A model generated the notes under the pieces. The model made no database searches. It had not been told where the DNA came from and saw nothing but the letters and a program-made list of their open reading frames with translations. From contig NC_081826.1 in NCBI RefSeq assembly GCF_030867095.1, positions 38,728,001 through 38,792,000 on the forward strand: a stretch of 64,000 nt of DNA, read 5' to 3'. Shown here piece by piece: positions 51,701 through 60,700 of the stretch. The position numbers and the translations under genes are program-made. The stretch comes from Alligator mississippiensis. Lineage: Eukaryota; Chordata; Crocodylia; Alligatoridae. Within the stretch, counting starts at the first letter, position 1, and each line of letters begins with the position of its first letter.

Positions 51701-54700
51701 TACTTAAGTGCTTTGCTGGGTTGGAGCCAGAATGCTCAGAACCTTGAAGGATTGGGCCCTGAAAACAGATACAACAGTAGACAGCAAAAACAGAACTAAA
51801 TCACAAGAGCAAACAATAAGAGAAAGAGGAAGATAAAGCAGGTATGTTCTACTTATCCCATGATTTTGCCTGCACTACTACAGACTTTCAATGAGGATTA
51901 TATCGGGTCTTCAAATATTTGGTTGTTATCAATAAAAAAGCACTCGGCTCTAGAATTGACTTCTACCATCAGTTCAATAAAGCCCAAGCTTGCAGCAAGG
52001 TGCAAGACCCATTTCTTTGCCCAGGATGTCACTCTAGACAGCAGGCACAGACTTACAATTTTAACAAAATATTAAAGACTATCTTTTCCTTTAGTTTCTT
52101 TTAAACAATGTGTTGTTATACAGTCCAAGACACATTGAAGTACTTTAGAAATGTAGAAAACATATTATGATATAAGGCTGTGAAAAACAATTCTGGTATT
52201 ATAATTGGGTTGCCTTTGCCAATCACAAGAAAATCCAGTGTCCCTAGATCAATGGAATTCCAAGATACAGAATTATCTATATTTTCTCTATACAAAGACA
52301 TATATTTGTAAGCAGATCCATGATTTAAAAAAGGCAGGTGAAGAACCATGACCTGAGCTGCAGGGGTGGCTGCACTCTCCCACTCCCAGCCTCCCCTCTC
52401 CTACCCCCTTCCAAGATAGGGTAGATCATGACACAGGAGCAGCAGGCAGGGACTTTTTAAAATCAGGTAAAAATTCCACTCCCACCCCCTAGTCTAAGCT
52501 CCCCTTCTCTTAGCCTCTGTGTTTACAACACCTCTTCACCTCTCCCTTTCCCTCTTTGCCCTCTCTACTTACATTTCTGGGTGCAGGAAGGGGAAATCCA
52601 GCCACTCCTGACCTGCTTCAGGCACAGCCATGGGAAGGGGCTGTACAGAGAGTGGGGCTTGGCCAAGTTCCTGCTCTCTGCACCTGTTTCCAGGTTAGCA
52701 GGAAATGCATGCTAACCTGGAGGACTAGAGGGGGAATCTGCCTGCCACCACTACTGTCCCTAGCTAATCCCACTGTCCCAGGCAGCCTGGCCAGAGTAGG
52801 GCAGGAATGGCTATGGAGGTCCCCACCAACTCCAAGTCAGCTAGAGGCAGTGGCAGCAGCAGCAGGTGGAAAAGGGAAGGGGAAAGACAGAATTAAGATA
52901 TTCAAAACAGTGAGCCACTGAGCATAACGAGGATGAAGGGGCCTACTGAGACCAAGGGATGTGGGATTCTCATCTGATTTGGGGACTTAGAAAAAGTCCC
53001 TGCCTGCTGCTCCCATTGTGTGATCCAAAAGGGAGTTGCAACTGCACCACTTAAACCCTTCCGGATCTGCCTCTGCATATACTGTGTAAAATAATTTTAT
53101 ATAAAAAGCCAACCTTGCACTTGGACTAGCGTGAAATTTAGCATTTGGTTTTCAAAAAGTTCTAAGTTTTAGCATTTGTTTTCTTCTTCCATTTGACAAA
53201 ACTAAGATATTTCAAATATTTCATACAAAAAAATTAAACACTCACACCAAAACTGCCGACATCCTACTAGTTAGGTCATTTACATGGAATGGAGAAACTC
53301 AGGTTCAAGACCCTGCTCCAAACCAACTTACTGGCTCCTCTTAGATAGTTTCTTGATGTATCAACACTTTTCAACAAGAAAAAATGTGCCATCAAAAAAT
53401 TTCCCATCAATTGTAATTTGCAATTTTTTTGTTCCTTTAAAATGCAGAAGGAATGACAGAAATGTGTTTTTTTGGGGGTAGGAGGGACCTTTTAAAAAAA
53501 ATTTTTTTACATATTACTATTTTACATACTGTTTTGAATATCATATATGCCCTATTTTCCTGGTTTTATCACATGACTTTTTTGTGTGTCTCATTATTAA
53601 CTCCTCACCTTAATTCAAGGGTCAGCATCACTACACTTTTAAAAAAAAATTCAAATTATCATTAGACACTGGTGTTAAATGAGAACTAGAAACAAATGTC
53701 TTTCCAGGAACCCTTTTTCTTCTCTGAGTGCTTCAAATTTCAGTCTGTTGTGATTTCATAATCTTACTAGGTCTTTAAATCACCAAAGACTACCAGTCAC
53801 TAATGGAGAAAAGATCTGTATTTCTAGTATTGAAAGCAAGCAAAAGAGAACCTATTTCCCCAAAATCTGTTCAGGTCTTTTACATGCATAATAAAAAAGC
53901 AAAAAACAGAATGGAACACATCAAAACAAGCCCATTGTGGGTTGTTTTTGTTGGCTCTGGCAAGTTACTTCTAATCTCAAATTGTAATTTTTCGTAACAG
54001 TAGCCTTCCAGTACACTCTCATGTTGTCTTTTCTTGCCCACTGTCCCAGACACTTGATACAAGCCCATATTAATTGGTACAGTACAGTTAGTATTCTGGA
54101 TTTAGCTGTTTGTATTCAATATATTTTAGATCACTTGCTAATGCACTGACTGAGGGACCTTTGAACAGTCACTACTTAACTATCTAGCTTATGTGCTAAC
54201 TGATGGAGGGTGAATAACACAGGAAAGCTCTTCCAATACCAAGAGGAGTATCGCTTCGGCACAATTTTCCAAAGGACTCTTCGACTAGACTCTAAAGGAC
54301 TCCAATTTCTCCCTGACAGATGTGACTCAGCTTCATATTTATAAGCAGTGGACTCAGTTCCACAGTTCTTAGGCAAAATTTTTAGGAAGCAAAAATGATT
54401 TTTCCTAAATAAAGACTGCAGAATTAAGGCCTCACATCTTTCACAAATAACAATTACACAGACAAACATTACATTACTTTTATCTCCACTGCCTCTTTCA
54501 CGTTCTTCTTCCCCATCTGAGTTCTCTATATCCTGAATAAATATTCTTTGTCGTTTAGTGTGAGTCTCGGATACAGGCTTTATATCTTTAAGTTTCTGTT
54601 CCATTTCCAACAGATTTTTCTGCAGAAAAACAATAATAGCAACATTAGAAGTGTTCTTCTGAAGATAGCATTTGGATAGTACCTTCTATTCTCAAGTAAA

Positions 54701-57700
54701 TATTGTTATGTTATAAACAAGAAATTAGACAGAGAAAGGTTAAGTATTTCTTCAAGATATTAGTGCAAGTATCCGAACTTGGATTAGAAATAGGGTTTTT
54801 GGTTCCTAGTCCTGTCTTAAATTCACTAGAAGCCAAAGCGTATAGAATATAAATACCATATATGTGCCATTTGTAAATGAGTTATTTGGGATACTGATTG
54901 TATGTTTCTGTGTGTGCAGACAATACAGTTGTGACAATAAGAATTAACTAGAATGGCCTGTTTAAGAGAGAGTAACAGATTCAAGGTTTACAGACACTAA
55001 ACTATTTTCTGGAACTTTGGGAGAGAACTCAAAATAATTTAACCAAAATCCACACTAGAAAAAGCCCATTGTTTGATAAGAATATTTTTTTCTTTTCACA
55101 TATTTTAACTGTCACAGCTAGGGAAACATAAATATAAGAAAAATAATTTCTTGCAGACTGGTAAAGTGATGTGAAAACTGATACAAGTTCTGTAAAAAAG
55201 AGCAAGATACTTCAAAAGCTACAATTCCTTTCATTCATGTCAGAAGGTATGCCTGGATCTGCAAGAATGTGCTGCTTTTGGTCTTACTGCTCTAATCAGA
55301 AAGGTGTGCATTCATGTTAAAGGGCAACAAAAGTTGTAGGACTGTAATAATTTTTGCCTGAAAAAAAACAACCCCACTGGGCAGAATTCTATTTCACCTA
55401 GTGACCAAAGTGCAGCTTGGAACAACCTCCAAGTTATCCAACTAAAGTGTAGGTGTGACTCTTTAACATCCTCTTGGCAGAGCCTCCTTTATAGCCAATG
55501 TGACATGGATGCACAAATCATTTATTGATTTTTTTAAATATATAGTTTATGTTGGTAGGTTTACAAATGTTTTAACTGGGATCTTTTAAGTTTTATACCT
55601 GTGCATTTGCCATTATCAACAGGCAGTAGTTGAGCCCTCAAAGTAAAGTAAATTAGCTTGTTCAGAAAAGTGAGGCCACTCAGACTGGGAGTTGAAACCA
55701 CAAACCCTAGTTATACATTGAAGTTCTATATATAATGCATGGGAAGAGTTAGGTGCCAAGGAATGGGGTTCATAACAACCAGCACAGGGTAGGGATGCCT
55801 AAGCCAGGGGTTTTCAACCTTTTTTAAATGGCCACAAACTCCTGGAAGACCGTTTCAGGCTCAACATTAGGAAAAATTTCTTCACAGTTAGGATGTCCAG
55901 ACTGTGGAATAAGCTCCCTCCAGCAGTGGTACAATCGCCTACCCTGGAAATCTTCAAGAGGAGACTGGGCGGTCACCTGGCTGGGGTCACCTGACCCCAG
56001 TTGTTTTTCCTGCCTAGTGGAAGGGGCTGGACCTGATGATCTTCCAAGTTTCCTTCCAGCCCCTTACAATCTATGAATGTATGAATCTATGAAGTGTACC
56101 CTCAGCAGCCAGATGCAGAGCTAGGGGGAAGGGAGAGGGGGGCACGGCCAGATGCACAGTGGCGGCAGTGCAGCGTGGTGAGTGGCAGTGGTGGCCACTG
56201 CATATGAGCTTCCTCCCTGATCTGGCCAGGCAGGTGGTGCCTGTGTAGCCCGCAGAGGGGCGCCACTACCCCGCTGCCCTGACCCTGGAAGGTGGTGGCA
56301 CAGGGTTGTGGGTGGTGGCACTCCATCCTGGCCCACCCACACATACTTCCTCAGGCCTTCCCAAGTACCCTTGGGGGTATGTGTACCCCCAGTTGACAAC
56401 GCTTGTTCTAGAAATACCAAGTGATATTCTTTACCTTGGCTACTGCATTTTCTGGTTCAACGTATAATACTTCAGTCAAATCCTCTATAGCTGCCTGGTA
56501 ATTCTGTAGATGTTTGTTTGCAGTGGCATGGCGCATAAGAGCTACAAATTAACAAAGAACATATTTATATTGCATTGTTCTAAATTGTGTGTCAAACAAC
56601 AATTTATATTTACCATATTTACTCATATGTGAGACGAGGTCCTCCCTCAATCAACATGAGGGGAAAAGCCCCTCTTATTTATTTGTATGCAAAGAAACCA
56701 CATTAAATACATTGACTATCTTTGAACTACTGCTAAAAGCATCATGTGCTCAGTAACAGAAGCTAACTTTGAAGTTGATCAAAAGCAGCCAAAACTGAGC
56801 ATAATTATAAAGTACATGGCTCTCCACAAACATAGGTTAGCACAACCCATCTGAATAAAATATGTGGCAGAGCCCATTGAGTGCAGTCCCCCTCAGCACT
56901 GACTCTTGTTCAAGTCATGGTGAGCCACTATATTGCACATGTTTCAACTTCTTCACTCCCACAGTTGATCTACACCTTTCTTTCCCATTTCCAATTATTC
57001 CGGTTTCTTCACCAGCCTTAAATGTCTGGCAAACATCACCAAATGGGGTCCCAAGCAATTTACCCCAAATCCCTCCATTTCCCCCCACCCAGCCTGTCTC
57101 ATATAATTAGTGTGGCTCTGCCCTCCATGAGGTTGCCCTATGCCTCATCTGCATATACATTTTTGAAGGATTCCAGGATTCATGACAAGAACACCTGGGT
57201 TCCAATCATGACAGGTAGGCTGATCAGTACATGGATCCTTTGTGGGGATGGTATTTGGAGTACAGACACATGCTGAGCTGTGGGGTCACCATGGCTTGAA
57301 ATGCTGTCGGACTTTTTTGGGACCCAGCCCAATAAGATATATGGTAAATCATGACCCTTTTTGGTTTGGATTAATATAATGCATAATCTGTATTATATAT
57401 AAGGAAGTATTAACATGCCGCTTAAAAGTATGTTTAAAGAGTACCTGTGGTAAAACTTGCAGCTTTTTCAAAAAGTTAAAATGCACTATTTCTGGGTGAA
57501 CTAAGGCTATAGGTGCTATATGCAAATTGCTACAGCTATGTTTATTTCAAGGTCAATTTTTTCAGATTTATTCCTCACTTCCATGTGCTCAGGGAGAGCA
57601 GAGTCTGACAGTAAGGACGTAGGAAAGGGCTGCAGAGGGAAGAAGTTGGGGGGAGGGGGCCAGGCAAAGGAGCTACCTGACCCCCCCAGATTTATTTTCC

Positions 57701-60700
57701 TTACTGTAGCAGTGGGAGGTTGAAAAAAATCAAGACAAACCTCCAATAATTAGATTCTATACCTGGAAAATTGTATCAAATTTATCAATTTTCCATATAC
57801 AGAATCTACTGGGGGGGGTCTAATAATCAGGGTTGGCTTATATTTGAGTAAATATGGTAACATAATTTACAATGTAAATATAAAATAATTCTGTATTAAA
57901 TAAAAGCATACATCTACTTTACAATAACCCTGCGTCAATCGTTAACCGATTTTCTACTTTTTTCTGATAACATAATTTGACATGACATTCTATTGTTATA
58001 TGGTAATACATGAAATATTACAATTTTAATATTTTCCCAACATTTACTCTTTTGTACTAGACTCTTGTAGTCCAAGTTTAGTTAACTGGGTTTCAAATAC
58101 TTAGCTTAGTAAGAAAGCACAATACCAACATCTTTCACTGCAGTTTAATTTAGCTGGTAGAACTGCTAAAAGAAATGCCTCTCTATGAGTATTAAGAAAC
58201 CCTGCACTACGAGGCTGTTAAAAATCATTCTGAATGAATGATCTGGCTGCATGCTTCCACCTTCTTGTAGCCTCACCCAGTTTCAGAAAAATCAACCAGC
58301 ACAGGAGCAAAACCTGAACAAATCTCAAAACTACCATTAAGAAATTAAGTGCAGGGGGAGTTAGTCTTCCACAGTTGGGATCTGACCTAGTGATCATGGA
58401 AGTCAATAGAAAGATCTCCCTTTGGCTTCAATGGATGCTGAACTAGCATTCTCTTTTGTTAAAAACAAAACTATCCTTAGAAAAGTTTACATTTAATTTT
58501 ACCTTTTAGGTTGCCAGGCTCCATATCTAATACTTTCTCACAATCCTGCAAAGCACTGTGCCAGTCCTTAAGTTTGATTTCTGCTTGAGCTTTGTTGTTA
58601 TATGCAGCTGCAGTTGGCAATACTGATATACTCCTACAAAAGAAAAGATATTGGACATAGTGAGCTGTCTGCTAGCAAGAAAACAAGAGTACGTCAGAAT
58701 TCAGTGAACTCAGTTTTGAATTGTAAATATTTTCAGTTTTATATAAACATTTATTGTATACAATTTAAATTCAGTAAGCTGGTATTGTTACAATTAGAAA
58801 TCTGTAAAAAAGGAAGTGAAAAGAGATTTTAAAATCATGCCAACATAGGGGCACAGTTTTACAACAAGCTTTGTGCAAAAAAGTTTTGAAGCTCTTAGTC
58901 GCTCATTAAACCTTCCTTATGAACTAAAACACTTAAGTAAAAACTACTGTCTACTTTCAATTTGGACTAGGAAGATAAGACAGACAGTACATAGGAAAAA
59001 AAAATTCAAGTTTAATATAAAATAATCTGGTTACAGTGTACTTATTCCATATAGCTATACACTAAATATGATTGTAACCCCTTTAAAATGCTGTAAGCAC
59101 ATTTTATCTTGTATCTTATTTAAATCTTATAACTTTTTAAACTTAAGAAAATAGGAATTACCATACAGAACTAAACTAGAACCCAGCTAGCACTAGCAGG
59201 TTATATGATCTCTGACAGTGCCCAATACCAAATGTTTTAGGAGAAGGTGCAAATAAGGAATAACTTGTCTACAGGAAGTTTCTTCCTACAGAAAAGCTTA
59301 CAAGCCTGGACAGACAAAGTATTTTAACTGGCATTACACCACTGTAATTTAATTGGCATTACACCGTTGTAAAAAAAAACAAAAACAAAATTGGGAAGAT
59401 GGCAAAACCCCTAAAACCCTACTCTACTTTCTCCCCCACAAAGAGTTACCAGTAGAAAATCTGTCCCAAAATACATTAAACCAGTTGCATTGTCTAGCCA
59501 CATCCATCCTGGTATAGTGATTTGCTAAGCTATTTAATTTCTTATTACTTATTGATTTAGGCAGAGTGGGTATCTTTACACGTGCTCCAGGGCCGTGGGA
59601 GGGAGGGAAACAGAATCACAATGTAGCTTCTGGGCAAACCAAGAAATACCTGATATGATTTTTGCTGTTTAGCAAAGTCAGAAGAAATGTCAAAAACAAA
59701 ATCTCAACCTCTACATACCCTTCAAAGATTTGGCAGAAACCTTAGGTATAGTGAGCTGCAATTCTAGTTTGGATCTTATGGAAAGACTTGGCTGGCCAAG
59801 AAAGTTTCTTCTGATCTTGAGACGGCTCCACGGTAATACATGTGGTAAAGATCAACAATATCTATCTGACCCCTTCCCCTTGATGAACAGTATCACACAA
59901 GTATGCATCTCTGAGCCAATCCTGTTCACACTGTTCTATGTAGCAATGCTAGAAAAGATAACTCTTATATTCAGGTAGGCACTAAGATTCACTTACTAGA
60001 GAGCTGCTTAAACTCCCAACTGTACGCTGGCTCCAAGGTTACCAGACCACACAGGATCTCTGGCAACTGTACTGGTGGCCACTCTGTGGAAGAATTTCCA
60101 CTCTTGGTAAAGTATTTTGCAGTATCTGCAATCAGCTTTGGACTAACTTTCAGTTTAAGGAAGACTGATATTATGCATCAGCCATCCCATAGAAGAGAAC
60201 ATAACATCCCTTTTACCTCCAATGGAAGAACTAAACTTCCAGTTCATTCATGAGTTCATTTATTTTGGAACTGTTTTGACCAATCATGCCAGCATTGATG
60301 GGTAGGTAGTCTCTCACATTAAAAAAGCTAGCATGGTCTCTGGCCCGCTTACAAAGCAAGTGTGAATCTACTGTGGAATCAAGCCTTCTTCCAAATTCAA
60401 GTTATACAAAGCTGTCATGCTTACCACCCCACACTGTGAAAGATGTGGACATTGTACAAAAGATGCATTGATCAATCAATTGGAGAAGTTCCAACAGACG
60501 CTCTTTCACATCTTTATTCTTAATAAACTGGTGATATAAACTGACCAAGAACAAAAGTCCTGCAGCATGCTGGTTGGATGGTCACAGAGAAGTTAACAAC
60601 AACAACTGGGACAGACAATGCATGAATTCACAAGCAGCCACTTCATGGTGAACTGAACTGTAGGAAGCAGCAGCACAGTGGTCCAAGAAAGTACTTCATG

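Larger units (their letters stand above)
44026..54477 (-). other. SPAG1: SPAG1 10.5-kb intron between exons d and e
   Basis: It contains a possible SINE (44925-45200), a CR1-like 3' end (46270-46690), repeat copy B (46690-46912), an L2-like scrap (47405-47500), a hAT MITE (47627-47883), a palindromic hAT element (49605-50611), a hairpin repeat (51612-51758) and a foldback (52424-53025). The remainder is unassigned. Confidence 0.7.
54620..56434 (-). other. SPAG1: SPAG1 intron between exons c and d
   Basis: AT-rich unassigned sequence at 54620-55800, then a hAT-like element (55805-56405) with a CR1 3' end nested in it. Confidence 0.7.

Noticed and set aside
54176..54477. Extension of the SPAG1 exon d ORF
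   Set aside because: The donor GTAATG at 54476-54477 and the Lys codon completed by exon e show that the coding part ends at 54478. The rest is intron read-through.
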